Shown in pieces: positions 35,906 to 47,605 of a stretch of DNA of 64,000 nucleotides. Under the pieces are notes generated by a model. It made no database searches, was not told where the DNA came from, and saw only the letters and a program-made list of their open reading frames with translations. Origin of the DNA: Siphonodentalium dalli (lineage: Eukaryota > Mollusca > Scaphopoda > Gadilida > Siphonodentaliidae). Location: contig CP136061.1 in assembly GCA_032622095.1 (NCBI GenBank), positions 9,018,447 through 9,082,446 on the forward strand. The letters are read 5' to 3'. A program made the translations under genes and the position numbers. Positions within the stretch are counted from its first letter, which is position 1; each line of letters begins with the position of its first letter.

Positions 35906-38900
35906 CACATGCAGGGACCGATGTGAGCGGGACCGCTATATCCGGGACACGTAACGGGGACCGATGTGAACGGGACACGTAACGGGGACCGATGTGAGCG
36001 GGACACGTAACGGGGACCGATGTGAGTGGGACACGTAACGGGGACCGATGTGAGCGGGACATGTAACGGGGACCGATGTGAGTGGGACATGTAACGGGGA
36101 CCGATGTGAGCGGGACACGTAACGGGGACCGATGTGAGCGGGACATGTAACGGGGACCGATGTGAGTGGGACACGCAACGGGGACCGATGTGAGTGGGAC
36201 ATGTAACGGGGACCGATGTGAGTGGGACATGTAACGGGGACCGATGTGAGCGGGACACGTAACGGGGACCGATGTGAGCGGGACACGTAACGGGGACCGA
36301 TGTGTGTGGGACATGTAACGGGGACCGATGTGAGTGGGACACGTAACGGGGACCGATGTGAGTGGGACCGCTATATCCGGGACACGTAACGGGGACCGAT
36401 GTGAGTGGGACACGTAACGGGGATCGATGTGAGTGGGACCGCTATATCCGGGACACGTAACGGGGACCGATGTGAGCGGGACACGTAACGGGGATCGATG
36501 TGAGCGGGACACGTAACGGGGACCGATGTGAGCGGGACATGTAACGGGGACCGATGTGAGCGGGACATGTAACGGGGACCGATGTGAGCGGGACACGTAA
36601 CGGGGACCGATGTGAGTGGGACATGTAACGGGGACCGATGTGAGTGGGACACGTAACGAGGACCGCTATATCCGGGACACGTAACGGGGACCGATGTGAG
36701 AAGGACCGCTATATCCGGGACACGTAACGGGGACCGATGTGAGCGGGACATGTAACGGGGACCGATGTGAGCGGGACACGTAACGGGGACCGATGTGAGT
36801 GGGACACGTAACGAGGACCGCTATATCCGGGACACGTAACGGGGACCGATGTGAGCGGGACACGTAACGGGGACCGATGTGAGTGGGACCGCTATATCCG
36901 GGACACGTAACGGGGACCGATGGGAGCGGGACCGCTATATCCGGGACACGTAACGGGGATCGATGTGAGTGGGACACGTAACGGGGATCGATGTGAGCGG
37001 GACATGTAACGGGGACCGATGTGAGTGGGACATGTAACGGGGACCGATGTGAGTGGGACACGTAACGAGGACCGCTATATCCGGGACACGTAACGGGGAT
37101 CGATGTGAGCGGGACACGTAACGAGGACCGCTATATCCGGGACACGTAACGGGGATCGATGTGAGCGGGACATGTAACGGGGACCGATGTGAGTGGGACA
37201 CGTAACGGGGACCGATGTGAGTGGGACATGTAACGGGGATCGATGTGAGTGGGACACGTAACGGGGACCGATGTGAGCGGGACACGTAACGGGGACCGAT
37301 GTGAGCGGGACATGTAACGGGGGCCGATGTGAGTGGGACACGTAACGGGGATCGATGTGAGTGGGACACGTAACGGGGACCGATGTGAGTGGGACCGCTA
37401 TATCCGGGACACGTAACGGGGACCGATGTGAGTGGGACACGTAACGGGGATCGATGTGAGTGGGACCGCTATATCCGGGACACGTAACGGGGACCGATGT
37501 GAGCGGGACACGTAACGGGGATCGATGTGAGCGGGACACGTAACGGGGACCGATGTGAGCGGGACATGTAACGGGGACCGATGTGAGCGGGACATGTAAC
37601 GGGGACCGATGTGAGCGGGACACGTAACGGGGACCGATGTGAGTGGGACATGTAACGGGGACCGATGTGAGTGGGACACGTAACGAGGACCGCTATATCC
37701 GGGACACGTAACGGGGACCGATGTGAGAAGGACCGCTATATCCGGGACACGTAACGGGGACCGATGTGAGCGGGACATGTAACGGGGACCGATGTGAGCG
37801 GGACACGTAACGGGGACCGATGTGAGTGGGACACGTAACGAGGACCGCTATATCCGGGACACGTAACGGGGACCGATGTGAGCGGGACACGTAACGGGGA
37901 CCGATGTGAGTGGGACCGCTATATCCGGGACACGTAACGGGGACCGATGGGAGCGGGACCGCTATATCCGGGACACGTAACGGGGTTCGATGTGAGTGGG
38001 ACACGTAACGGGGATCGATGTGAGCGGGACATGTAACGGGGACCGATGTGAGTGGGACATGTAACGGGGACCGATGTGAGTGGGACACGTAACGAGGACC
38101 GCTATATCCGGGACACGTAACGGGGATCGATGTGAGCGGGACACGTAACGAGGACCGCTATATCCGGGACACGTAACGGGGACCGATGTGAGCGGGACAT
38201 GTAACGGGGACCGATGTGAGTGGGACACGTAACGGGGACCGATGTGAGTGGGACATGTAACGGGGATCGATGTGAGTTGGACACGTAACGGGGACCGATG
38301 TGAGCGGGACACGTAACGGGGACCGATGTGAGCGGGACATGTAACGGGGGCCGATGTGAGTGGGACACGTAACGGGGATCGATGTGAGTGGGACACGTAA
38401 CGGGGACCGATGTGAGCGGGACACGTAACGGGGATCGATGTGAGCGGGACATGTAACGGGGACCGATGTGAGTGGGACACGTAACGGGGACCGATGTGAG
38501 TGGGACATGTAACGGGGATCGATGTGAGTGGGACACGTAACGGGGACCGATGTGAGCGGGACACGTAACGGGGACCGATGTGAGTGGGACACGTAACGAG
38601 GACCGCTATATCCGGGACACGTAACGTGGACCGATGTGAGAGGGACCGCTATATCCGGGACACGTAACGGGGACCGATGTGAGCGGGACCGCTATATCCG
38701 GGACACGTAACGGGGACCGATGTGAGCGGGACCGCTATATCCGGGACACGTAACGGGGACCGATGTGAGCGGGACCGCTATATCCGGGACACGTAACGGG
38801 GACCGATGTGAGCGGGACATGTAACGGGGACCGATGTGAGCGGGACACGTAACGGGGACCGATGTGAGTGGGACACGTAACGAGGACCGCTATATCCGGG

Positions 38901-40010
38901 ACACGTAACGGGGACCGATGTGAGAGGGACCGCTATATCCGGGACACGTAACGGGGACCGATGTGAGCGGGACACGTAACGGGGACCGATGTGAGTGGGA
39001 CACGTAACGAGGACCGCTATATCCGGGACACGTAACGGGGACCGATGTGAGCGGGACACGTAACGAGGACCGCTATATCCGGGACACGTAACGGGGACCG
39101 ATGTGAGAGGGACCGCTATATCCGGGACACGTAACGGGGACCGATGTGAGCGGGACACGTAACGGGGACCGATGTGAGTGGGACACGTAACGAGGACCGC
39201 TATATCCGGGACACGTAACGGGGACCGATGTGAGCGGGACACGTAACGAGGACCGCTATATCCGGGACACGTAACGGGGACCGATGTGAGAGGGACCGCT
39301 ATATCCGGGACACGTAACGGGGACCGATGTGAGTGGGACACGTAACGGGGATCGATGTGAGCGGGACACGTAACGGGGACCGATGTGAGCGGGACACGTA
39401 ACGGGGACCGATGTGAGCGGGACACGTAACGGGGACCGATGTGAGAGGGACACGTAACGGGGACCGATGTGAGTGGGACACGTAACGGGGACCGATGTGA
39501 GCGGGACATGTAACGGGGACCGATGTGAGTGGGACATGTAACGGGGACCGATGTGAGCGGGACACGTAACGGGGACCGATGTGAGCGGGACATGTAACGG
39601 GGACCGATGTGAGCGGGACATGTAACGGGGACCGATGTGAGCGGGACATGTAACGGGGACCGATGTGAGTGGGACATGTTACGGGGACCGATGTGAGCGG
39701 GACATGTAACGGGGACCGATGTGAGCGGGACACGTAACGGGGACCGATGTGAGTGGGACATGTAACGGGGACCGTTGTGAGCGGGACATGTAACGGGGAC
39801 CGATGTGAGAGGGACACGTAACGGGGACCGATGTGAGCGGGACATGTAACGGGGATCGATGTGAGCGGGACATGTAACGGGGATCGATGTGAGCGGGACA
39901 TGTAACGGGGATCGATGTGAGCGGGACATGTAACGGGGATCGATGTGAGCGGGACATGTAACGGGGATCGATGTGAGCGGGACACGTAACGGGGACCGAT
40001 GAGAGCGTGA
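35906..40010. repeat. GC-rich 28-bp satellite with 1,027-bp higher-order repeat
   Basis: About 140 units of 28 bp (GGGACACGTAACGGGGACCG followed by ATGTGAGC). Variation is restricted to a few positions: ACACG/ACATG, GACC/GATC, and GTGAGC/GTGAGT/GTGAGA. A 15-bp insertion (CCGCTATATCCGGGA) recurs in a subset of units. Blocks starting near 36,371 and 37,398 are the same for at least 1 kb (shift 1,027 bp). Shorter repeats with the CTATATCC variant recur at 38,640-39,300. No stop codon occurs in any minus-strand frame of the consensus, which explains the long antisense open frames. I regard it as non-coding. Confidence 0.95.
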
Positions 40011-40993
40011 CCGCTCCTTCCTGTAGATAGATGATTATACTCCTCACACATAAAGATTCACAGACAGATTTAATATTAAAGATTTTATTCTACGCATTAT
40101 TAACTCAACATGATCAAACTCGCAGTCGCTTTGCCTCGACGGTGAGTATCGTCTAGCTGGTCGGACAGTGGTCCCGGAAAATTAAATAGAAAACAAAGTT
40201 CCCGGGCCCCTGCTGCTGGTCGTTGTATCTACTGTGGTATATTTCTGTTGTTTCTGCATGTGGTCGGATGTGCGCATGTTTGAACCGGTTATCGTTGGAC
40301 GTGTGCTAATGACTGTCTTTATTCAGTTGGGGTGTTGTCTTGCATTGAACGCCCTGAGCAAGCGACCTGTAATATAACAAAAACTATATTATAAACATTT
40401 TTTAAATGTATATGTATATATTTTCATATATATGACTCGAAATGATAACGAAACATAAGACTGTACATGTATGCAACTGACAATCAATAGATATCCTAAT
40501 AGTTTTTTGAATAGAAAGGAAACACATAATTATGAACGAAGCAGAAACTATATTTCGTTGAATGAAATGAACATTATGCAACGGACAAGCTTCTCCATCT
40601 AGTATCACAATCGGAGAGCTCTCCCAGTGTCAAGAAATATAATGATTAATTTCAGTAAAATGCCGACCGTTGCCCCTCGACAAAATATAACTACATTTGA
40701 CCATACTTTTATGTTAGTAGTAATGGTTTATATTCTATTATAATTTACCCCAAAAGAACAACTTCTAATAAATGTTTTATTGGGGTTTAAAACCAGGAGG
40801 TGGTGAACTCGTTTGTTTACATTATGCATGAATCGTGGATTTCTCAGATACCGGACGCTAAGAAACTATGTAATATATAACCCCGATATAACTGGTCTAA
40901 ACACAAAAAGCTCCCAGGTTTTAACGGGTCACATGATATCTACGGGCGTAGCCAGAGTAAAGATTCATGGTCTTATCTACATAATGTGCTGCT
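40011..40993. other. Intergenic, no confident gene
   Basis: Includes a fragment of the GATCATATTCCACCAGTA family (40,925-40,975). A donor-like CGACG|GTGAGTATC follows a short ATG frame at 40,110-40,139, and on the other strand there is an AATAAA near 40,085. Neither is enough to call an exon. Confidence 0.45.
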
Positions 40994-41463
40994 TTAACCC
41001 TTTCAGTGCCAGGTCCGATTTTTGTATCAACCCATATACCCTGTGCCAATGCATTCTCTTATATATGCGAGTCGACCATAGGTCGCCTCGCATATATTAG
41101 AGAATGCATTGGCCTAACAATTTTTCATCATTTGTTATTATTTTTTACAATTTTAATAATTTTTTCTTATATTCTTTAACAGACTTATTTTGTAGGTTTA
41201 GTGCCAGGGAATCTTACGTTTTTCATGGGCATCAAAATTATTACTATGAATACTTGGTGATAGTTTTGAGTTATAACATGCCCCTAAGGTTTTAACCAGT
41301 TTGTTTTTAAATTCGCTATAGCATGCTTCAGCATACCCATGCTTCAACCCAAAAAAAATAAAATATAAAAAAATAATAATGTTTTAAAAAAAATATTTAG
41401 GGTCGATTTTACTGACCGTAAATTAGGGCCGATGAGATCGGCCCCTGGCACTGAAAGGGTTAA
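40994..41463. mobile_element. TTAA-flanked element with CCCTTTCAGTGCCAGG ends
   Basis: TTAA duplications at both ends and inverted termini (TTAACCCTTTCAGTGCCAGG; CCTGGCACTGAAAGGGTTAA). The internal hairpin is the same GCATTC palindrome as in the other TTAA elements (41,044-41,113), but the remainder is different. Its right TTAA supplies the stop codon of the small minus-strand ORF at 41,460. Confidence 0.85.
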
Positions 41464-41482
41464 ACACGCTCCAAATACTCAC

Positions 41483-41668
41483 TTAGCCTTGTCGAGTCCA
41501 TATCATGAAGGAGGTTGTATATTTGCAGCATCTGGTTATATCTCAGCACGGCGCTCATCGATTGCACCGATTTGGGGTCGTTACGGTCGAGTAGACGATT
41601 GAAGTCTAATGACAACACACATGGCGACAGGATGAGGAGAACGGATAGAAGAACGATGAATCTCATGG
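41483..41668 (-). CDS. Putative secreted-peptide exon with signal peptide
   Basis: Minus-strand exon-like segment. A 3' splice-site context (ACATTTTCAGGTGTTATTGCAG) is followed two bases later by ATG (41,666). The peptide starts MRFIVLLSVLLILSPCVLS, a textbook signal sequence, then LDFNRLLDRNDPKSV and LRYNQMLQIYNLLHDM. A donor AA|GTGAGT follows at 41,482. Without splicing, the frame stops at 41,460 on the TTAA of the adjacent mobile element. I do not recognise the family. The spacing R-Y-x3-L-x2-Y-x2-L recalls the amphipathic helix of NPY/NPF-type peptides, but that is a weak resemblance. No dibasic cleavage site or amidation signal is visible in this exon. The 5' boundary has been tandemly triplicated. 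Confidence 0.45.
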
Positions 41669-41900
41669 CTGCAATAACACCTGAAAATGTTAAAGTGTTA
41701 AAGTAATATGAAACACAATGAAATGGACGATGAGTCTCAATCATGTCTGCAATAACACCTGAAAATGTTAAAGTATTAAAGTAATATGAGACACAATGAA
41801 ATGGACGATGAGTCTCAATCATGTCTGCAATAACACCTGAAAATGTTAAAGTATTAAAGTAATATGAGACACAATGGAATGAACGATGAGCATGGAAATG
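41660..41900 (-). repeat. 78-bp tandem repeat of a splice acceptor and exon start
   Basis: Three successive copies (the last partial) of GTGTCTCATATTACTTTAAT, ACATTTTCAGGTGTTATTGC, AG and CATGA..., read on the minus strand. The copy nearest 41,668 precedes the signal-peptide exon. The two upstream copies retain the AG acceptor and an ATG followed by an open frame into the next copy. Confidence 0.85.
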
Positions 41901-43044
41901 TTAAATTATTAAAGTGATATGAAACACTATATTGAAATCCATGTCAATGTTCAAGTAGGGTTCGGACGATTTTCGTTTTAAAACTATTTGCCAAAGACGC
42001 CAACATCTCAATTTTCAAGTATGCCTCGGACGAATTTCTTTATCAACTCTTCGCCTTAGACGGAAAACACTAAATTTTCAAAAAGATGGCCGCCGACGGC
42101 CATGTTTTTAAATAAAATTCGGAAAATTTAACAGCTCCCATCTAGAGACCACCCCGAAGATTTATAGTGATTTTTGGAATGAATCAAATGAAAAATGTCT
42201 GTTGCAAAATAATATATTCATGCAATGAGTAAACTTCAAGATGACTGCCGGCGGCCATGTTTCTGACCAAAAATCTATCAAATTCGATATCTCTCATCTA
42301 AAGGGTCACCCCGAAGATCCATACGAAGTTTGGGATAGATTGGATGCGAAGAATTTAGACTCATTTAGTCATGCGAAGATTTTACAAAACAAAATAACTG
42401 CTGATGGCCATATTTTTGACCGAAAATCGTTCAAATTCGATAGCTCTAATCAACTCTAGAGATTATCCTAAAAATGCCTTGTAAATGATTAACACATTCC
42501 TTCGATAAATGTGAAATGCAGTGTGTCGCTGGTGGATTCCAGTGTGAAAAAATAGCTCCTATCTAGAGAATACCCCGAAAATCCATATGCAGTTTTATGA
42601 TGCTTGGATGGGGAATGTGGCATGTATGATATGCATGGCGTGTATGGTACGTATGTTATATATGGTATGACAAAGGTTGGCAATAAACGGGATATGTTCT
42701 GATATCATCTCTTTAAAATAACATATTCTGGGGAAAAACGCTCTTTAAACACGCGAATCATGTTTTTGTATTTTTGAATATCTCTGTTATTTAATTAATA
42801 TTTTGTTTTTTCTTCGAGAAAACGAAAACGCTCTTTAAATAACACTTTACTTCAAATGTCGCCCGTTACTTCAACCCTAGCGCTGCAACCATGGTTTTTT
42901 TATATGGGTTTGTTCCAGTCAGAGATGGATTTTGTGAATAAATGAGTTCTACATTCCCTATTATTAATATTTTGTGGCAGCTAATAAAACAGCCTGTGAT
43001 TTTGAATGAGGTACCATAATAATGATTAAGTCCAATTTTCATGG
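41901..43044. other. Intergenic with degenerate repeats
   Basis: Loosely repeated modules (CACCCCGAAGATCCATA, GGCGGCCATGTTT, CAAATTCGATAGCTC) at 42,000-42,600 look like a decayed tandem array of about 150 bp. No gene seen. Confidence 0.5.
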
Positions 43045-45515
43045 CAATTGTTAAATGTGTGAATAAAGCATGAAACTTAGCACATGTGTACATATTCACA
43101 AACTAATTGATATTAGATATGGAGCCACGCTGAAATTTCACCGTAACCTCTCTTTTAATGAGTTTTCCAAATTTAAAGAGCGTTTCGTGATTATATAATT
43201 TATTAAACGTCACAATTAATCTTACCATGAAATATGTCATTTAAAATTTAGCATATACATTAAGTATGATTCTGCGATATAAAATGCCACATTTTTAGGG
43301 TAAAATTGGAACTGCCGTCCATAATGGCCGTCAAAATGTAGCCGTAAGTGGAAAATTTGACGTTTTTTCACTATTATCTTCTAGATCAATTTCTGCTTAT
43401 TGGAACCGGTTCAGATTTGTGACTTTATTTTTATATTGTTCGTATTAATTGATCATTGGATCAATGAAATGTGCCATTCATGAGGTCTTAACCCCTTCCA
43501 ATCCATCAAAAATTATATTTACAGAACTCTGTATGAAATTACACCAAAAATCTCTCCGCAATTATTTCTAGTCATATTTTATCAAGAAATATACATAATT
43601 GTGGAAACAAAGTGAGGCATACCATGACTTATGAATATTTCAACTCAATGGAACCAAAATTGTCACTTGGTTTGAAAATGGCTGCCAAAATGGCGACCAA
43701 ACCCTGGGAAATTGTAAATATTGGTCAGCATGCCATGTAATCGCTTACAATTTGTGGTCGATAAATAAAATTGTCTATTCTGTCTTATATACATTAAATT
43801 CTAACATGTATGATGCACATTGGTTAAGTATTACTAATGTAACCACTGACATTACCAGAATCATTGGATTTTTCCTTCACAAACTTGACATCAAAATCGG
43901 CAATAATTGACTTTACAGGTTTGGATGATTTATTCAAGTAAATGGAACTATCTTTGGTATAAAAATGTCTATTGTTTTGATCTGTCTTAAATGTGTCACA
44001 CTGTGTTTTTAGACAAAATCACTCAAGATGGCTTCCAAAATGGCAAACAAATTTGGTAAAACAAAAGAATTTGTTTTTGTGCATATATCCCGAACATGAT
44101 TATTCTGTTCCCAAAAGTTAGCAAATTGTAACTCACTTGGTTATTAATAATGTTACTTAATCCACTTACTACTACCTGTTCCATTCTCGTTGTCCCTGTA
44201 CCTTCTGAGGAATGACATATTCATTTTAAATGATGTACTGTAGTATGGAATTTTGCCAAAAATGTCTTTTTGAACGGAAATGGGCTTAACGTCTAAACGG
44301 AACTGAGTGAAACCATATTATGTGGCTAATCTCGACCATTAGCATAGATATCAACTTAATGTATGGTGCATGTCAAAATGGTAGCCAGGGAGTGAATGCA
44401 TGGTCATAGATGAGATGTACAGTTCTACAAGGGGTTATTGTATGGTCATGAATGGTGCGAAGGAGTGCCTACATGGTGATGGGGTGGTGTGTCCATGGAG
44501 ATATGTATAGGTATACAAGGGGTGACTGTATTGTCATGTGTAAGGTGAATAGCTATACAAGGATTGTTTGTATCGTTATTGAAGTGGTGTATGGGTATAA
44601 TGATAGTAGCTGTATGTTCAGCTATGTGTTGTTTATGTATATATAGAGTGAATGTTATTTTTTGCTGATTCTGAGAGAAAATTCCAATACTTTTGGTAAT
44701 GAAATAGTAAATTAGTAACACTTATACAAAATACATCATAAATGCTAGTATTCAATGTATATATGACAGAATAGCCAATTTTATTCATCATCCACAACTT
44801 TTAAGCGATTGCATGACATGCTGGGACAATATTTACCATTTTCCATATTTTGGCCCCCATTTTGACAACCATTTTTAGCCAAAGTGACAATTTTGGTTCC
44901 ATTGAGTGGAAATATTCATGAGTAGTGGTACGCCTCACTTATTTTGCACAGTTCTGCTCATTTCTTGTTGAAATATGACTAGAATCCTAATGGTCATTTT
45001 TTGTGAAATTTCAAACTGCATTCTGTAAAATCGATTATTGAGGGATCGGAAGGGGCTGGGATCCCAAGATTAGCATATTTCATTGCTTGCTCCAGTGAAC
45101 AGTTAAAATGAATAATACAAAAATAAAGTCACATCTCCAAGCCAGTTCCATACAGAAGAAATTGGTCTAAAAAGTGAAAAAACGTCAAATGTTCCACTTA
45201 CGATTGCCATCTTGACGGTCATCTTGAACGGGGAGTTCCAATTTCGCCCTAAAATGTGCCATTATATCTCGCAGAGACATACTTACTTGTGCGCCTAAAT
45301 TTAAATCGCAGATTCCACGGTAAGATTAATTGTGACATTTAATAAATTATATAACCACTAAACGCTCTTTAAATTCGGAAAACCCATTAAAAGAGGGGTT
45401 AAAGTGAAATATCAGCGTGGCTCCATATCTAATATCAATTGGTATGTGAATATGTACATATGTACATATGTGCAAAATTTCTTGCTTTAGTCACGAAGTG
45501 AACAATTATTTTACT
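43045..45515. mobile_element. Large imperfect inverted repeat, arms about 750 bp
   Basis: The left arm 43,045-43,810 and right arm 44,740-45,515 match in inverted order over many words. These include ATTGATATTAGATATGGAGC, ATAATTTATTAAA.GTCACAATTAATCTTACC, AAAAACGTCAAAT, GTTCCATTGAGT and ATTCATGA...GCCTCACTT. The central 900 bp has no transposase or other recognisable ORF. Arms are clearly diverged, so this is an old long-TIR element or palindromic duplication. Outer ends and target duplication could not be fixed. Confidence 0.75.
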
Positions 45516-45939
45516 AATCTACTCCACTATATACCACGTATCCACAATTCCAGATGGGCCCTAATCGCTTCACATTATTTCGCGCTCCGCGTGTATAAAG
45601 TGTCGCTGTTTCTTGGTATACAGTGGGCGATGGGGTTCTATTTATAGAATGGAGATTATTGGGACACATTAGAAGTTGTAGTGCGACCCCGAGGCCGAGC
45701 CCGATAAAAGGTGTAGTTGGGAATTTCAATTTCGTTTATTGGCGTTTATATTATGTCAATAATGTTGATTTTTGGTTTGTGATAAACTATGCCAATTACA
45801 AATAACAGAAATGAAAAAGATTCTATAATTACATTCAAAGGAATATAATATATGATCTTGAGCGCGTTACCATTTCTGACTATGGTTTTCTTGTTACCCC
45901 AGCTGTTGAGTAATGCCGAGTTTTGTGTCTGTTGCAATT

Positions 45940-46172
45940 TTACAGACGCTTCAACTGGGGTGGCTTACACTTACCCGACAACCAATTTCTGCGAGTGACA
46001 CATCCTGGCGCGAGATTTGAAACAGCGTGTGGCTCTACATAGCACATACACCGATTAATACGACCAAGCCACTGTTGTTGAGACAATAGCCCACCAGCGG
46101 TCGCGAACTCACACCGGTGCGTTAACACCATTACAAGTCCGACGCTCTGACCACTTGGCTATACCACTTCCA
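45940..46172 (-). mobile_element. tRNA-derived SINE-like sequence
   Basis: On the minus strand, starting near 46,171, a tRNA-like head carries an A box (TAGCCAAGTGGT, plus coordinates 46,150-46,161) and a B box (GAGTTCGCGACC, 46,099-46,110). The anticodon-loop-like CTTGTAA would give TGT. Stem pairing around the anticodon is broken, so it is not a functional tRNA gene. About 150 bp of body follows. The 3' end is not defined. Confidence 0.65.
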
Positions 46173-46419
46173 CAATAATATACAAGTAATGCAAGGCCGG
46201 GAATGATAACATGACTCATATTTCTAGACTAAACTCTTGTATACTGTCCTTGACTTGATTTTAAGTCTATACACTTACACACTGATCCTACAAAACGTAA
46301 TGTCAACCATGCAAGGGCAAGACTTTAGGTAGGTTGGGTTGTGTGTATTGCTTTGTGTATATTTAAGTCCAAATAAGAAACGACTCTGCAAGATGGAGTC
46401 CAATCATTCTCAAAATTGC

Positions 46420-46912
46420 TGGTGCGCATAGTCTGTCGGTATGTTAATTACAGGTACATAGTATGTCGGTATGTTAATTACAGGTACATAGTCTCCCGGT
46501 ATGTTAATTGCAGGTGCACAGTCTGCCGGTATGTTAATTACAGGTGCACAGTCTGCCGGTCTGTTAATTACAGGTGCACAGTCTGCCGGTATGTTAATTA
46601 CAGGTGCACAGTCTGCCGTTATGTTAATTACAGGTGCATAGTCTGCCGGTATGTTAATTACAGGTGCACGGTCTGCCGGTATGTTAATTACAGGTACACA
46701 GTCTGCCGGTATGTTAATTACAGATGCATAGTCTCCCGGTGTGTTAATTAAAGGTACATAGTCTGCCGGTATGTTAATTACAGGGTTAATTACAGGTACG
46801 TAGTCTGCCGGTATGTTAATTACAGGTACATAGTCTGCCGTTATGTTAATTACAGGTACATAGTCTGCCGGTATGTTAATTACAGGGTTAATTACAGGTA
46901 CATAGTCTCCCA
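46420..46912. repeat. 30-bp minisatellite, about 16 copies
   Basis: Units of GGTATGTTAATTACAGGTGC plus ACAGTCTGCC. Two places have an extra GGTTAATTACA. The period is a multiple of three, so the minus strand reads a 10-residue repeat (PVINIPADCA-type) in a 207-codon open frame. Considered non-coding. Confidence 0.92.
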
Positions 46913-47274
46913 TCACTCGCAACTCACAGGGTGGATGTCCAAAAATTGTCGGAAAAAACTGCCGTAAACGGAAAACAATTTGGACGCGGTGGTGGGTGAG
47001 TCCCAACAAGGGTTGATAGGAAAAAATCAGCATACGTGCCTGAAATTTTGTTCCGACCCCACCCCCCCCCTGAGCTCACCAGGCAAAACACGATCATAAA
47101 AGCTCATAATTCAGAAGGCTGTTTATAATTTACTTCTTTGAATAATTTGAATTATGGACGCTCTTCATAAGGGGCGACAATTGGAAAATTTACCAGACTG
47201 ACCCAAAAAAATCAATACATGCTGATCAAAGTAGCCCAATGCATTGTATGTAATGACCCTATATAATGACATTG

Positions 47275-47605
47275 TTAACCCTTTCATGTCGGGAGCTTCC
47301 TGATGTTTTTGCGAAAAGCCTGTGCCAATGCATTCTCTTATATATGCCAGTCGACCATAGATCGCCTTGCATATATAACAGAATGCATTGACCTAACAAT
47401 TTTTATATTATTTTTTAATTCAAAAATATAAGAACAAATGAAAAAAATTATAATTTTTTTCTCAAGAATGTAAGATAAAGTGATAAAAATTGATAAAGAA
47501 TTTAAGAAAAAAAAGATAAAATTGTTATAAAGTGTAAGAAAAAATGATATGAATTTTTTTTTTTTAGGCCAATGCGTTTTTTTATATATGCGAATCGACC
47601 TATGG
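47275..47605. mobile_element. TTAA-flanked foldback element, left part (split by LTR element)
   Basis: TTAACCCTTTCATGTCGGGAGC left end, first hairpin (GTGCCAATGCATTCTC...), AT-rich spacer with runs of T and A, and the first half of the second hairpin ending CGACCTATGG. The rest continues after the retrotransposon at 56,048. Confidence 0.88.

Noticed and set aside
35526-40051. Long minus-strand open frames (up to 383 codons) with PRYVSRSHRSPLRVPLTSVP-type repeats
   Set aside because: The 28-bp unit has no stop in any minus frame and is not a multiple of three, so the frame cycles through all three translations of the same satellite. There are no start or splice context and no family. Consistent with non-coding satellite.
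40080-40170. Terminal exon for the minus-strand secreted peptide (frame with THRRGKATAS and AATAAA nearby), or a plus-strand first exon MIKLAVALPR|GTGAGT
   Set aside because: Acceptor on the minus strand lacks a pyrimidine tract, the reading frame choice is arbitrary, and the plus-strand version rests on ten codons. Neither is supportable.
46060-46172. Functional tRNA gene
   Set aside because: A and B boxes are present but the anticodon stem does not pair. Best explained as the head of a SINE.
46410-47033. 207-codon minus-strand frame with PVINIPAD repeats
   Set aside because: A 30-bp minisatellite read in a stop-free frame. The non-repeat N-terminal part overlaps a dispersed repeat also seen at 6.2 kb.
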